Source: Saxidomus purpurata (lineage: Eukaryota > Mollusca > Bivalvia > Venerida > Veneridae). From it: DNA of 64,000 nt. Location: the NCBI GenBank assembly GCA_022818135.1, contig JAFMSR010000013.1, positions 22,528,207-22,592,206 of the forward strand, given 5' to 3'. Below the pieces are notes generated by a model that saw nothing but the letters and a program-made list of their open reading frames with translations, ran no database searches and was not told where the DNA came from. Made by a program: the position numbers and the translations under genes. Shown here one piece after another: positions 36,201-48,088 of the stretch (within the stretch, counting starts at the first letter, position 1; each line of letters begins with the position of its first letter).

Positions 36201-39200
36201 TTTCCCGCGATTATCGATATTTTATAGAAACAAACTCCACAAAAGTAGAGTTTTAACCATAAAATAAACTTAAAAAATGTTGGTATCGGTGTAATATCAC
36301 GTTAATTTCACTCGTGAACACTAAAAGTTGTTATTTTAACTCGTGGCTGCGCCACTCGTGAAAATATCATTTTTGGTGCCAACTCGGTGAAATTATAACG
36401 TGATCTTACACCGAAACCAACAATTATCCTCTATATCATTTACTAGTTTGCTGATGTACACTGGAATGTGATAACCTTTAAATGATTTAAAGCGTACAGA
36501 CATCCGATTCCACTTTGAAAACATGCTACCCTTAATGTAGGTGATCGATCGTGTTTAACAGGGATAACAAATCTTGCGATTGAGTGTTTATTAAAGCACG
36601 AAGAGTTATTTTCTATAAACTTACTATTACATTTATTACAAGTATCAAAAAAAATGTTAATGTGTTATGTTGTGTGTCGTGTTTCTTTTTTGTTGTTGAG
36701 GGTGTGTCGTCCGTATTTTTAACATTTTAACTGTGTGCTACTGTACGGGGTTTGTCAGGTAAGCCCTCGGTGTGGTCTGTGTGTATTTCAGTTCGCCGTT
36801 CTTGGTCCGCAGTCAGCTCCATTTTCTTTCGCTTTTGAGTTTTCATCAAACTGAGATAGCTTTTAAATTTGCTTCACAGAAAATCAGAGATCGCCAACTG
36901 CTCGCAATTACTTTTGGCCTCGTTGCTCTTGTGTTAACAGTACTGATAACCTGGCAATTCGTTGGACCTCATAATAAAGAGATAAAAATTCTCACTAAGG
37001 AGGTATGGAGATTCTTTTGTTTGAGATTGTTAAGTTCATACTCTAAAAACAAAGGAAAAGGTGCACCATTTTTGTACCATATCAGCATTTATTTTTTATC
37101 TGGAAGAGCTTTTAAACCCGCAATAAATTGCGTTTTCAGTTTAGACTTGATTTAGAGAGAGTTTAAAGTTTCAATAAAATATTGAATTGCCTTAAATTCC
37201 GTAATATACCTAAAGTTTGTACATTTACTGAGTAGAGATGATTTGAAATATCTGTATTAACTACTAAAACTAAAATAAGGAAAATAAAAACGTTCTCCGG
37301 TAAAACAAATGAAAAATACCGACTTCAACAATTTCAGATGTACACCACAACGGACAACATAGAGGTTCTGCCATTCGTCAGTGTTTGTAAGTCCGAATAT
37401 TCCTTGTATTTCGGGTGGACCTTGTATATCATCGAAGGCACTCTTTTAGCTTTTGGTGCTTTTCTTGCAATGGAAACGAGAACGGTATGAACATTTTGTA
37501 CATGAAATGACCCATCTCAAACATGCTTAAATAAGGGTCTCTGAAAAAATACTGTTCAAATTACAAAGTGATTTACAAATGTAATTTCAAAGGCACGCAT
37601 TCACGTTTTAATAAATAGCCCCTGATTTATATTTCAATGAGGTCATATAAGGTTTCTCCGATTGCTTACAAATTAATTAGGCTATAGATCAAATAAAAGT
37701 AAGTCTATGAAACGTGATGAATTCTATTGTCTTTATTTAGTTCTAATGTTGCTCGATACTTTAAGGAATGTGGACACACGTTTAAAGATTTTTGTTTTAT
37801 GCCTATTTAACAATGTTTCTTGTGATATAGACAGGTTGATAAAGGAGACCTTTGATTCACACTCTTGATACTTAATCCCCTAAGGGTCTCAATAGCGACC
37901 TCTTGTTTAAAATTGTATAAATAGTAGTTGTTAGTACCGTTTTTTTGCTTGTATTAAGTATCTCTAATTATAAAATGTATTCTGTTAAATTATATTTTCA
38001 GATTAAGAGCACAATTGATTACAGACAATGTTATAAATTGTTGTTTGTCAATACAACTTAACGTTGCACTGTCATATTTCTCTTAAAACGTTTACATTTA
38101 TATTTTTATTATCTCCCTTTTATTTTTGCATTGTATAGCAGAAAAGTGGGTTTTTAATGTATATCAGTACCTTTGTTTCTTATTGTTTTTATTAAAATAA
38201 AGGAAAATCTGCTATGGTGAAGATAATTATTATATATATGAATGTTTTTCTTTAAGGTGAGAATCCAGGCACTAAACGACTCCTACCAGATTGGGTTATG
38301 CCTGTACAACGTCGTCATCCTCAGTGCCGTCGGTTTGACCCTGACATTGCTGCTAAATGACCAAGAGATAATCATCTACGGGATCACGTCCGGATGTCTC
38401 ATTGTGGGTACCACAGTCACACAGATCGTCATATTTGTGCCCAAGGTAAATGCAAATATTGTATACCTTTAATGCTTTTCATACACGGGTTTAAGGTAAA
38501 CACAAATATACCTTTAATGCTTCTCACACTTATTTTCATATTTGTACCTAAGGTAAGCATATAGACACCTTCACTGTTTCTTATACTCGCTGCCATATTT
38601 ACCCTATAAGGAATCACTTTTACACCTTCAACGTTTAATCACACGAGTCGGCATATTCGTACCAAAGGTAAACAGTATTTACACAACCAATATTTTATCA
38701 CACAGGTAGTCACCCGTTCATGATTTTATAACATTTACTAAAAGATTCTCAAAAGATCAACTTTAACACTTAAACTAAGAGGTTCGTATCTTCTTTCATT
38801 TAAAAGATGTTTTATTCCAGGTATCACATGTCTGTTCTAAAGAAAATATAGACACTTCTATCTTGTTTATAGAAACATACGCCCTTCCCCTCTCCCGCCC
38901 CCACCTACAGCTTAACAGTTAAGGATGTTGATTTGAACTCACAGTTTCAGGGCCATGGGTTCTAGCCTTGCTACCGACATAGTATCTTGTGTGAGAGAGA
39001 TGGCAAATTCTTCAGGATGATAAGTTATCGATCTTTCCCAAATAAATGATGATTATATAAACTGCACGTCGGTAATAACTCAACCCATGTTACAATAGGC
39101 GCAAAAATACGCACAATCATATTTGCTCTGAGATAAAATCGAATCAGTAGAATTTAGTCATTTTAAATTTGTTATAAAAAGATACAGGAATGAAGATTTA

Positions 39201-39656
39201 ATATTTTGATAAACGATATTTAATACTGTCAGTGTGTTTCAGATTCAGGCCGTGTGGCATAAAGTTGATGGGCGTGATATCTCGACGATGGATCAAACTA
39301 GTACTAAAGCGCTTACGTTACAAAGTTCTGGAAATTATTCAAAATATGATCGGAACCAATCTGAAACTCACTTAAAGAGTCCAGGAACCTGGAGTGAACC
39401 AGCTAAACCTAAACGTTCAAATGACGTTGACACTGTACCGCCGAGTCAATGTTCAGAAATCATTCAAAGGCGTTTGTCAGTGAAGTCATCAAGTTTAAAT
39501 AAGAAGAACAGTGACCAAACGAAACCAAGTTCTAACGACAACAGGGTGGTTTCAATTAGTCCAAAAGAAACTGACTTTACCACATTATCCAAGTGCCCAT
39601 CAACACTCATTGTGTTGCCTGTCCAAGAAACAAACGAGGCAGGGACATCTTTTTAA
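25132..39656 (+). CDS. GABA-B receptor-like class C GPCR, gene B (16 exons)
   Basis: Encodes 842 residues if every exon is used as in gene A. Exons: 25132-25347, 26756-26893, 27895-28065, 28883-28984, 30169-30234, 30852-31047, 31932-32078, 32845-33006, 33210-33296, 33782-33932, 34246-34357, 35818-35925, 36880-37002, 37338-37484, 38257-38445, 39243-39656. Exons 1-15 have the same lengths as in gene A, and every frame is open. I counted about 49 amino acid differences in 705 residues. Odd point: the intron before exon 4 ends in TG (28881-28882) where gene A has AG. The next AG would give an in-frame loss of seven residues. Because all other sites and frames are intact, I call it a gene and not a pseudogene. 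Role as for gene A, inferred from family. Confidence 0.88.
27456..27799. mobile_element. TA-flanked MITE in gene B intron 2
   Basis: This is the clearest copy of the family: left end TAGAGAATAATTGTTGGTTTCG-like (listed in parts: GAGAATAATTGTTGG, then TTTCG) and right end CGAAACCAACAATTATCCTC then TA. Length is about 344 bp. The interior contains GACTGCGCCACTCGTGAAAA. It corresponds in position to 6486-6861 in unit 1. Confidence 0.78.
28196..28386 (-). mobile_element. tRNA-derived SINE, family 1, minus strand
   Basis: On the minus strand: GCGGTGGTGTGGAGGTTTAGG (A-box region), GGTTCGAGCACC (B-box), CACCAGTACTGG, GCGGACTCGAGAGTGACTCG and a 3' end AATCGAGCTAAAATTAA. It matches the copy at 21220-21426 along its length. 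A short target duplication TTGATTTA flanks it (28188-28195 and 28387-28394). The orthologous intron 3 of gene A (near 7260) has no SINE. Confidence 0.85.
29040..29345. repeat. About 20-bp minisatellite in gene B intron 4, with recent 98-bp duplication
   Basis: Homologous to 7869-8049. Within it, 29047-29144 and 29145-29241 appear identical or nearly so, a larger unit made of several 20-bp subunits. That explains why this array is longer than the one in gene A. Confidence 0.85.
29831..30145. mobile_element. TTAA-flanked MITE in gene B intron 4
   Basis: The ends are inverted: TAAAGGTTAATTACTAAAAG at the left, and the reverse complement of TAAAGGTCCATTACTAAGAC at the right, extending over about 33 bases. 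The right flank is TTAA and the left is CTAA, a mutated TTAA. Gene A has the empty site CTTTAACTATT near 8304. TTAA targets suggest mobilisation by a piggyBac-type transposase. No frame is encoded. Confidence 0.75.
30356..30558 (+). mobile_element. tRNA-derived SINE, family 2
   Basis: TGGTGCAGTGGTTGCGCGTTCG (A-box part) and GGTTCGATCCC (B-box) start the element. The body carries GTGTCCATAGGCAAGACAC, and the 3' end is GGAATAAATAAATTGGTATA. Flanks ATAAACACTG (30346-30355) and ATAAGTACTG (30559-30568) fit a target duplication, and gene A intron 5 has the single empty site ATAAGTACTG near 8509. Confidence 0.85.
33782..38445 (+). CDS. Gene B exons 10-15: seven-transmembrane domain
   Basis: Residues about 429-705. 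Membrane segments fall in the same exons as in gene A, and differences are mostly hydrophobic swaps (for example Ile to Met and Leu to Phe in TM1, Val to Thr in TM4). The two extracellular Cys of the TM3-ECL2 bridge, TKTWRVYRIF and METRTVRIQALNDS are unchanged. All six donors and acceptors are GT-AG. Confidence 0.9.
34626..34737. mobile_element. Foldback element in gene B intron 11
   Basis: Arms 34626-34666 and 34696-34737 are inverted copies (core TTCTTAATTGTTAAAAT and its complement). They surround a GC-richer loop, AGGAGCGAGCTGTAGCGAGCG. Gene A lacks it at the matching position (near 13740), so it is a private insertion or private loss. Confidence 0.75.
35975..36433. mobile_element. Third MITE copy, only in gene B intron 12
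   Basis: Shares AATGCTGGAAACCATG, TGTTGGTATCGGTGTAATATCACG, GGCTGCGCCACTCGTGAAAA and the right end CGAAACCAACAATTATCCTC with the intron 2 copies. Its left part has about 100 extra bases with small inverted segments (CAGTGAA..TTTTCACTG). Gene A joins the flanks directly (AAGTATAAAATAACATCATT near 14608), so the site is empty there. Confidence 0.7.
38432..38670 (+). repeat. Tandem copies of the exon 15 donor junction, gene B
   Basis: The array matches gene A 16211-16525 with one fewer unit: GTTTAAGGTAAAC, ACCTAAGGTAAGC and ACCAAAGGTAAAC follow the true donor CCCAAGGTAAAT. The last unit keeps GGCATATTCGTACCAAAG, which would read GIFVPK. Confidence 0.72.
39243..39656 (+). CDS. Gene B exon 16: cytoplasmic tail
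   Basis: Residues 706-842, ending TAA. It shares the RRLSVKSSSLNKKNSD block with gene A but carries three extra residues after it and many replacements elsewhere (about 25-30 of 134). It is the fastest-changing exon of the pair. No coiled-coil heptads are visible. Confidence 0.86.
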   Translation: MQAVWHKVDGRDISTMDQTSTKALTLQSSGNYSKYDRNQSETHLKSPGTWSEPAKPKRSNDVDTVPPSQCSEIIQRRLSVKSSSLNKKNSDQTKPSSNDNRVVSISPKETDFTTLSKCPSTLIVLPVQETNEAGTSF

Positions 39657-42480
39657 TGACTCAAGCGCATTCTGCATTTTTCATAGTCCAAGCAGAGTTA
39701 GAACAACCTCACGTTTTTAAGTATAATTATACGTTACATTTCATGTGTGATTGACAACGAAACTGAAATGGCCGTTGCCAACAACCTATACTGTAACTTG
39801 TATAACATCTGCTTTTATGTTACCGGATGTAAGAAGATAAACATGGGGTTTTGTTTTTATGCACACTAATTATTCTCTTTCTGAAGTCTTCTTTGTATGT
39901 TAGAAAACATTCAAATAAATTTGAAATGTTCTAATAATTTATGTTTTATCGTGGCATTATTTACGGGCTGATTCGAATGGAGAGATTACACAACCTTGAT
40001 CGAGTAATTTTATCCTTAACCTGTAGCTCCGGGTCTTACAACTAACACGCACACTGACCTAGTGTATCTCTTTACATTAGTTTACAGTAACTTTTGCGGC
40101 TGGTCGCTAGCTAGAGATGTTACATTTTGATCGTAGAAACACGTCTATTTGATCACAGGCTATCAACATAAATGGACTTTCATGACAAGAGAACAATTGC
40201 CTTGCACAAGCAGGAATTGTACCAAGATCGTCTATGTTTGTGACTAAAACATTATTATTATCAAATAAATATTTGATGGTTAACAGGCTCTCTTTGCACC
40301 TTTCATAAATGATTTTAGACTCTAAAACACGTCAATGCAAAATACCAGTGTATATTGTGTGAATTTACTAGAACATTGATATGGTGTTGATTGCGGCTTA
40401 TTGTCAATGTAAGAATTGGATCCTAAGTCAAACAGGAATCAATTTTCAAGCAGAATAAATCAATTTCTTTCTAAACACTTCGTAGTTTTTGTATTAAAGA
40501 CATTTAAAGGCAACAGTTGACTATGTCACTTCTATATCACAGAAGACAGGCCAGCTGTTTCTGCTCGATGTGTTACGGTATTATATTAGTTTTAAGCATG
40601 CCCCTGTCACTCAAAGAATGGTGGAAGGGTATAAAGTGTTGCCCCTGTCTGGCCGATTGCCCGTCCGTCTATGCGCACCAAATTTTCATTTCCGATCAGT
40701 TTCATGGATTTCAATCATATTTGCCAAGAATGAACATATATGGATCAAGCATAGGTCAAATTAAATTTTTGTTACATTTCACTTATTTTCTAAAATAGTT
40801 TTTTGGGAAGTTGGAGCCCCTTTCCAAATTAAATTTTGCTTTAATCGTGATTTTCCTTTTGCATACTTGTTTCATATTGCAAATGCATGTCTATAATGTG
40901 CATGATCATTTTAGCTGACGGGCATTTATTTTGTGAATAATTTGTATGCTGAGATAACAGTATATGTCGCTGGCTATCAGCTAGCATTTAGGTGATGGGG
41001 TCGTAAAGGGACAACAAAAAGAAGTTACTCAGATGTTGTTGTTAAATGTATTCCCTCAAATTGAGAAAGACTGTAGATATATGTATATGTCCATAAAAAT
41101 GTGAAATATAGTATCAGCACAAATATATGGCGTTCGTTTATAATATAAAAATATGGCGTTTGTGATAAATGCTTGTTATTGGTAAGTGGAGTCATGTAAT
41201 TGGTCAGTCACGCGTTTAAGGTCACAGGGACGTGTCCACAACTGGTCAAATACTATATAAACTACAGTACTGCATCTGCTACGCTTCTACAGTAACACAA
41301 AGGTGTTTCACATTCCGTTTTTCAAACAGGGGTCAAATAACAAACGAGTAACTGTGTTATTAGATATATAGATAAATTTTATCATATTGAATTCATACAG
41401 CCTATGACATATTCCCTCCTGGTGGAGAAATTCAACTTACACAATAACGCAAAACAAATTGTGTGTGTAACACAAAGTATCACATGAGTTAACAACAGTG
41501 CGTATTGATTCATTAAAATACAAATAGAAGATTATGGAAGGCTTAAAGTAGAAATGATCAAATAAAGACCATGTGTTTGATTTACATTATAATCAGGAAC
41601 AACAAAAAACATTAAAGTGTTCATTTACATAATAGAAAAGCATTGCGCACTGCGGACAGAATATTGCACTACTTTAATTTTACAGTCTTATCACTATAGA
41701 TCTAAGCCTTGTCAGCGTGCTTAAAGCAAGACTTTGCCAAAAACGGAAATGGAATACTGTATAATACAAAATTTATTTAATGTCAGCATGATTATAGGCA
41801 AACGCATCAATATGAAAACAATCAAAATATGACCCATAGATTAGGGTATTTTATTGGTTATATGTAGATATGGTTGCCAGCAAAGTCGACCCATATATCT
41901 ACCATACCGTCTTATATTATATATTTATTACAAGTCGGTACATGTAAACGTTTCCCTCATATAGCCGCCGTAAATTAGTTTTAATTTTTCTACTTTGACA
42001 ATTTCAGGTTGACGATTCTTGGTAGCTTGTCTGTATATCGCCAATAATCAATCCATAATTCAAATGGTTAATTTTGATACGGTTACTTAGGGGTATATTT
42101 TAAGTAAACACATTCAACATAACCTACATACAGCTATAGACCGACCATAGAATGATAAATATAGTTCTTTACTAGTAACATTGTTGTATGTGGACTTTTA
42201 TTTAAAGTTGATACACATGATGATTTATATGCATGTCTATTACACTGCAAGACAGTAAGTTATGTGACAGATTGACATTTCAAGCCTAAAGATACAATAT
42301 CAAAGAAAACAAAGAGGTCAAATGGCACTCAATTATTGCCAATGTTTTAATCATATAACATGTTTTAGCCAATTATTAGATACTTTATGAAAATACTTGC
42401 AGAAAATTGAAGCCCATTAGTGGCGAAGTACCTCATTGGACCTTTAACAAAGATACAATACAAGAACTAACTAAAGGATC
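39657..42480 (+). other. 3' flank and probable 3' UTR of gene B
   Basis: Collinear with 17469-22950 minus the pogo-like element and SINE. It contains the conserved AATAAA near 40454 and an additional AATAAA near 39914. No other gene is recognised. Confidence 0.5.
40454..40459 (+). promoter_or_regulatory. Candidate polyadenylation signal AATAAA, gene B
   Basis: Positional counterpart of 18177-18182 in gene A. A nearer AATAAA at 39914-39919 is not conserved in gene A. Confidence 0.33.
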
Positions 42481-42589
42481 GTATGTCTCACTCCTCAAAC
42501 CGCAAACAGATGTCAACGTTAGCTGTATACACGCGACAGTCAAAGAATCGTTCAATTAGGTACACAGTCGTCTACATTTATGAACATCC

Positions 42590-42880
42590 AAAAAGTGAAT
42601 AATCGTTCATAGAAGTTGACAATCAGCGTAAACTGTGAGCATCAGACAACTGGATGCCCTTTCGTAGACGTTTGAAGTCAGCGTAAACAATGTACATGCG
42701 ACTGTCAAAGAATCTTTCATACTGGTGGACAGTCAACGTTTATTATATACATCCAAACATTGAAGAATCTTTCCTGGAAGAGGACAGTCAGCGTAAACTA
42801 TGCACTTCAGACACTCGAAGAATCGTTCATAGAAGTGAACAGTTCGTATACTATGTACATCAGATGCTCCAAGATGTTTA
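42590..42880. repeat. 54-bp minisatellite, short array ending unit 2
   Basis: Four to five degenerate units (GAATCGTTCATAGAAGTTGACA..CAGCGTAAAC type) match the long array at 22970-24010. The array marks the approximate right edge of the duplication. Confidence 0.75.
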
Positions 42881-45299
42881 GCTGAAAAGAAACTAACTCT
42901 AAAATTAGCATTTTTCTAATGTTTTGTTACAGTGTCTGTACAACTGTCTTTGTTACTACGGTAGCAATATTAATATAAAATAACAATCAATGCCTATATC
43001 ATAAATAACTGTTTCAATATACTACGGACATGTGTATTACCAAGTTCCAGATGAAAATGGTGGAGGAAGTAATGAAAGTGGTGTTGCTGGTCGTAGTTGT
43101 AGTGGAAGTGATTGTAGTGGTTTTGACTAGGCTAATGCTATTGGTGATACTGGTATTTGTATTAGCTGTACTGTCTGTAGTGATACTGCTGGTGTTTGAA
43201 TTTGTTGTGAGGAGGACTATGGTGTCGATAGTTGTACTCGATGTGGTAGCAGTGGTGGTGTTTGTAGTAGTTGTAATAGCGGCAGTAGTGATGATAGTGG
43301 TGGTCGTCGTAGTTAATGTGACAGTATCAATCGAGTAAGTAGTGGTTTTGGTATAAGTGAAGGTGCAGTTGCGATTTTTGCGGCTGCGTTGGTCATAGTG
43401 TAGGTAGTAGGTGCAGTGGTGGTAATGGTTACTGGAGCAAAAATACGTAAACCATTTCATTACTTTATAGTTACGATAACATGATTATATGTTGTAGGTA
43501 GTGGTTAGTGGATGAAACGACAAAGACGAGTAAACGTCATATCAATAGTTTTTTTTTAAATTAAATAGATGTTTCATTTACTGGATGCGGGACTACAGAT
43601 TTGTGTGTTTGACCCATTGAACAGATTATATCAAGGTAAGACGCATGAATTGCAGTTGCAGTGGCGGTAGTTTTGTAGGGGAAGTGGAAGTGGTTGTATA
43701 AGTGGCGGTGATTCTGATAGTTGAACTTATTGTGACAAAGGAAGTTGATGTTTTATTGGCGATGGTATTGGTAATAATGTTAGTAAAGTGGTAGTTAAGG
43801 TTGCACTAACAGTAATGGTGGAGGCATCGGAGGAGGCATATGTTGTGGTGGTAGATGGTATTGGAGATGGCAGTATTAGTGTCAGTAGAAGTGGTAGTGG
43901 GTGTAGTTTCGGTGGCAGAAAGGGCGTTGTGCTGACGCTGGAAGTAGGTAGAAGTGGTGGTAGTACGTGATGTTTGTGAAATGATAGTGCTGATGAATGT
44001 GATAGTCATTCTTATAGTGATGGTGGTTGTGATATCGATTATGGTGACGGTAATAGTGATAGTCGTTGTAGTGATTACAGTACAGTTATAGAAGTGATGA
44101 CGATAGAATAGGTTAAGGATGGGATGGTTGGTATGATGATCGTGGAACTAATGGTTAGAAAAATACTACTACAGAGTGTAATAGACGCGTCGATTGTAGT
44201 GTGCAAATATCTGTGGTAGTGGTTTTAAAAGAAATGATCACAGAGGTAACATTAATTGTATTTGAACAAGCTAGTGATAATGGACGCGTTAATGGTGGTG
44301 GACCGGCAGTTTTAGTAACGGTGATGGTCGTGGTAATAGTTGTGTTTGCTTTTGTAGGATGATAGTTAAGATGGTAGTGGTGGAGCTCGTTGGAAATGGT
44401 AACAGCAGTGCTTGTGCCAGAATTTTGGTAGCATTATTTGTGTTGCTGGTTGTAGCGGTAGAGAATGTAATGTTGAAAATGCTAGCGGTGGAAAAAGCAA
44501 TAGTATGTGAAGTCATAGTGCAGTTGATAGCTGGCGCTGGTAGTGGTATCGGTGACGGTAGTTGCAGTGAATGTGACCGTGAAAGTAGTGGAGGTGGGGA
44601 TAATGAAAGTTGTTCTCGAAGTTGCGTTAAAGTTGACAGTGGTTGTGATAGTAGCGATTGTGGTAGTGATAGTTTGAGAAGTAGTGCAGGTAGTATTGAT
44701 AGTGGTGGTTGAAATCTGCTAATGGTTGTTGATACGAAGGCGGTGAGTTTTGTGCTTATGGTTTTGCAAAAGTGTTTGTTTTGATAGAAGTGTTGATTAT
44801 AACAGTGGTGGAGCTGTAAGTGGTGATCGTAAAAGTAATGCCGATAGTTGGCTGTCATTGATGGTGCTGGTGGTTAAAGAAGCTGTTAAAGCAGCGTTGG
44901 TTGTGATTGCATCAGTCGAGTTATGAGAAGAAGCGGTAAAGGAATTAACATAGGGTGTGTTGATATAGTGATGGTTGTGCTGGTGATGGTTATGGAAGAG
45001 CTAGTGGTTGAAGTGATGGTCATTATTTGAAATGTTAATGAATATTAAGCAGAATGTAATGGTGATGATTAACGACTTTGTAATAGTGGCTATGGTATTT
45101 ACATTGATGTCAGTAATGGTGTTAGTGACGATTAGAGTTATTGCATTGAATTGAAGTGTTGTTTGGGGTACATGTAGTAGGTGAGGTCGAGGCCGTTGTT
45201 TTCGTGGTGATACATGTAGTACATGTAGTAGTGATGCCGTTGAAGCATGGAGAGATAGATATATTTTATTCTGTATCAAATGTACATTTACTTGGCACA

Positions 45300-45480
45300 A
45301 TAAAAAATTAATATATTAACATCATGCACATTAAAAGCTATCTAATCATATTATACTAAACATATTAATAATAATTTAATAATTAAATACTAATAAAAGA
45401 TAGATCAATTTAGCACAATTTCGAATAACTTATTATACAGCACAATAAGGTATTGAGAAAAACCTTATTTCCATTGAGTT
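45300..45480. other. AT-rich insert in the trinucleotide block
   Basis: About 180 bases of ordinary AT-rich sequence with C on both strands (ACATATTAATAATAATTTAATAA) interrupt the repeat. No terminal repeats are evident. Confidence 0.5.
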
Positions 45481-47905
45481 CGGTAGTTGCAATGTTGTTT
45501 TAGTGTGAAAGTATGTTGCAGTTATGATTGTTGCGGTGATGAAATGCTGCTGTTGGTTGACTTGTGGTCGTAGTAGAAGTGGCAGTAGAGATGATGTTGA
45601 CGACGACAGTTTAAGACTTAATTATTGGTTGTGATAGTGTTAGTGGAAGTGGTGTTCGTTATCGTGATATGATTTGAAATGTTGATTGTGATTGAAATGG
45701 TGTTATCATTGTTGTTTCTTGAACTGTTGACAGCAAATTGATGCCTGTTGTTGCGGATATAATGGTTTTGTTTGAGGAGATAGTAGTAGAAGTGGTTAAG
45801 TGAATTTTGCTTGTAGTGTAGGTAGCATTGGTGAATGAAGTGGTCTTAACGATTGTAGTGTTTTTGGTAATGGTAGCGGTTTTTGTAGAAATGTTGATCC
45901 TACTGGAAGTTAAGGTAGTTATTGATATTCCAGTGAGGGTAGTTTTCTTAGAGATAGTGATTGCAATGTTTGCGGTGAGGTTTTTAGTGTATATGGTTGT
46001 TTTAATAGTGTCGGTAGAAGGTATGGTGATGGTGAAAATGGCGACGGAGTGGTGGTGGTGATTGTGCAAATGCTGGCAATATTGTGTCTTTCGGAAGTCG
46101 AAGAACTTATGATAGAAAGGTGTAAGGAGAGTAGTTAGTGTGATATCTGTGATTGAAGTGGTAGAAATGTTTAGGTAGTTGGAGACAGTGCTAGCGATAG
46201 GGGTGTAATTGGTTGACGTAGTGGTGGAAATGTTCCTCATCTTCGAGGAAGTGTTAGTGGTAGTAGAAGTAGTAGTGTTATATCAAAGGTAATAGTAATG
46301 GCTGAACTGTCTGGAGTTGAAGTAGTAGTAAAGATCGTTTTCGAACAGGAAGTATTTTTGAAAATGCTATTGTCAGTTTTGTTGATAGTAGTGGTTGTGG
46401 TGATTGTGGTGTGTTTATTTGTCGTGATTCGGGGTTTAGAATTTGTGGTGGTGGTGGAAGTGTTGGCAAATAAAATAAATTGTGGAGGTTGAAGGTCTTG
46501 TTAAGATTGTTGCTATATTGCAGTACAGATAGTAATAGCGATTGTGTTAAAGCTGGTTATATAGTAGTAATACAGATTCAGGTAATAATTGTTATTTAAG
46601 CTGTGATTTTGATAGTTGTAGTGAATATTGTTGTGGAATTTGTCTTTTGAGGGGGGAGTGTAGGTTTTAGAAATGGTAGTAGTGGATGTTGTGCCGGTTA
46701 TGCCGGAAGTACTACAATGTAGTGGTTGTAATTGAAGTGGTTGTAGCAGTATATATTGTGTGAGTCGCGGTGTTGACAGTAGAATGGATTGCAGTCTTAG
46801 AAGCGGTGGAAGTCGCGGATGTATTGTGTCGTAATGGTAGTAGTGGTAGTACATTTTGTAGTTGGAAAGTGATGGAGTTGGCAGTATAAGTGATTGATGT
46901 TGTGGAGTTCATGAAGGTAATGATAGTAGAAATGGTGGCGACGAGTTTTATTTACTAAACTTGTATTCAGTATTGTTTTTACTCCTTCCAGTATTTCTAG
47001 ACGTTCAAATAATTTAAGAATAAGCATAAAATAGACTAAAATTATTGCTTGTATGTGTGAAGTTTCTATTATGGTTGCCTTGAAACTTGTGGTTGTGTAG
47101 CATGTGATGGAACTGGTAGTGGTTATGACTGTGGTGGCGATGGTATTGGTGTTGAGGTCTAAAGTATGGTTTATGGTTATGGATGTGACATTGGTAATGA
47201 ATGCATAAGTAATGGAATGATAGAAACAGTATGGGTAGTGTTGGTAAATGTGGCTGTCGAAATATGGGTGAAAGATGAAATAGTGCCTCTGGTAGTGATG
47301 ATTTCGTTTGCGTATGACAATTTTGGCTAAGGTTTGGTTGCACTGGCAACAGTAATGGTAGTGCAAATGGTATTTGAAGTTTAAATCAACAGCGGTTATG
47401 ATTGTTATGCTTGTTTTGAATGTTTTATGATATAGTAATGTTGGTAGATTGTGTGTATGTATTATTATACCTCACGTGCTTTTCTCTCTATTTAATTCCT
47501 ATACCGCATCGATGAACAAAAAATGATGTTACCCATGTAACATCATGATGTTACACCCCTGTAAGTCTAAAAATAGATTATTGGGTTCCCAATAAAATTT
47601 CCTCTCAGGCGGTTATTAAATTGATAGCGTCTGGATCAATGAACGTTTTCAGATGTGTCAATAATTGGAAGTGAATTCAAATTGTTAAGACATTCGCTAC
47701 ATTGACTATGATATCTTTACTCACTGTGATAATTTTATGTTTAAAATTCTCACTGTGATACCTTTTGTTTACAATGTTATATTTCTGTAAATAACATATG
47801 TAATGTTATTTTACTTGTTTAAAATTCTTTATTTAATTGAAATAAATTTTTAACACCTATATCAATATTGTCAATTTCTTAATTCGTAGTTTTTCGGTAT
47901 GATAG

Positions 47906-48088
47906 AATAAATATCACATGCACTTGAGGGTGATAGCAGATATTGTGAACCCGACAAAAGTAATGTCAACTGAGGCGAATTGAGAACCCGAGAAAAGTAA
48001 TGTCAACAGAAGCGAAGCCGAGGTTAACATTACTTTTCTCGGGTTCACAATATCTGCTATCACCCACAAGTGCATATGATATTTATTT
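47906..48088. mobile_element. Foldback element with 65-bp arms
   Basis: Arms 47906-47970 and 48023-48088 are near-perfect inverted copies (TGATAGCAGATATTGTGAAC and its complement). The loop holds a third, direct partial copy, GAGAACCCGAGAAAAGTAATG, and AGAAGCGAAGCCGAGG. It lies inside a 700-base non-repeat island (47390-48090) of the trinucleotide block. No coding sequence. Confidence 0.85.

Larger units (their letters stand above)
24540..42890. repeat. Tandem segmental duplication, unit 2
   Basis: This is the counterpart of 2160-24020 in the same orientation, 3.5 kb shorter. It lacks the 5' intron-like block, the pogo-like element, the 21.2 kb SINE and most of the 54-bp minisatellite. It gains SINEs at 28.2 and 30.4 kb, a TTAA MITE at 29.8 kb, a foldback at 34.6 kb and an extra MITE at 36 kb. 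Confidence 0.9.

Noticed and set aside
25132..39656. Calling gene B a pseudogene because of the TG acceptor
   Set aside because: All 16 exons are open, 14 of 15 introns have normal ends, and a downstream AG gives an in-frame product, so loss of function is not shown.
43014..47366. Long Thr/Ile/Ser and Val-rich frames (up to 193 codons)
   Set aside because: Triplet composition of the GTN block avoids stops on both strands at once; there are no domains or splice structure.
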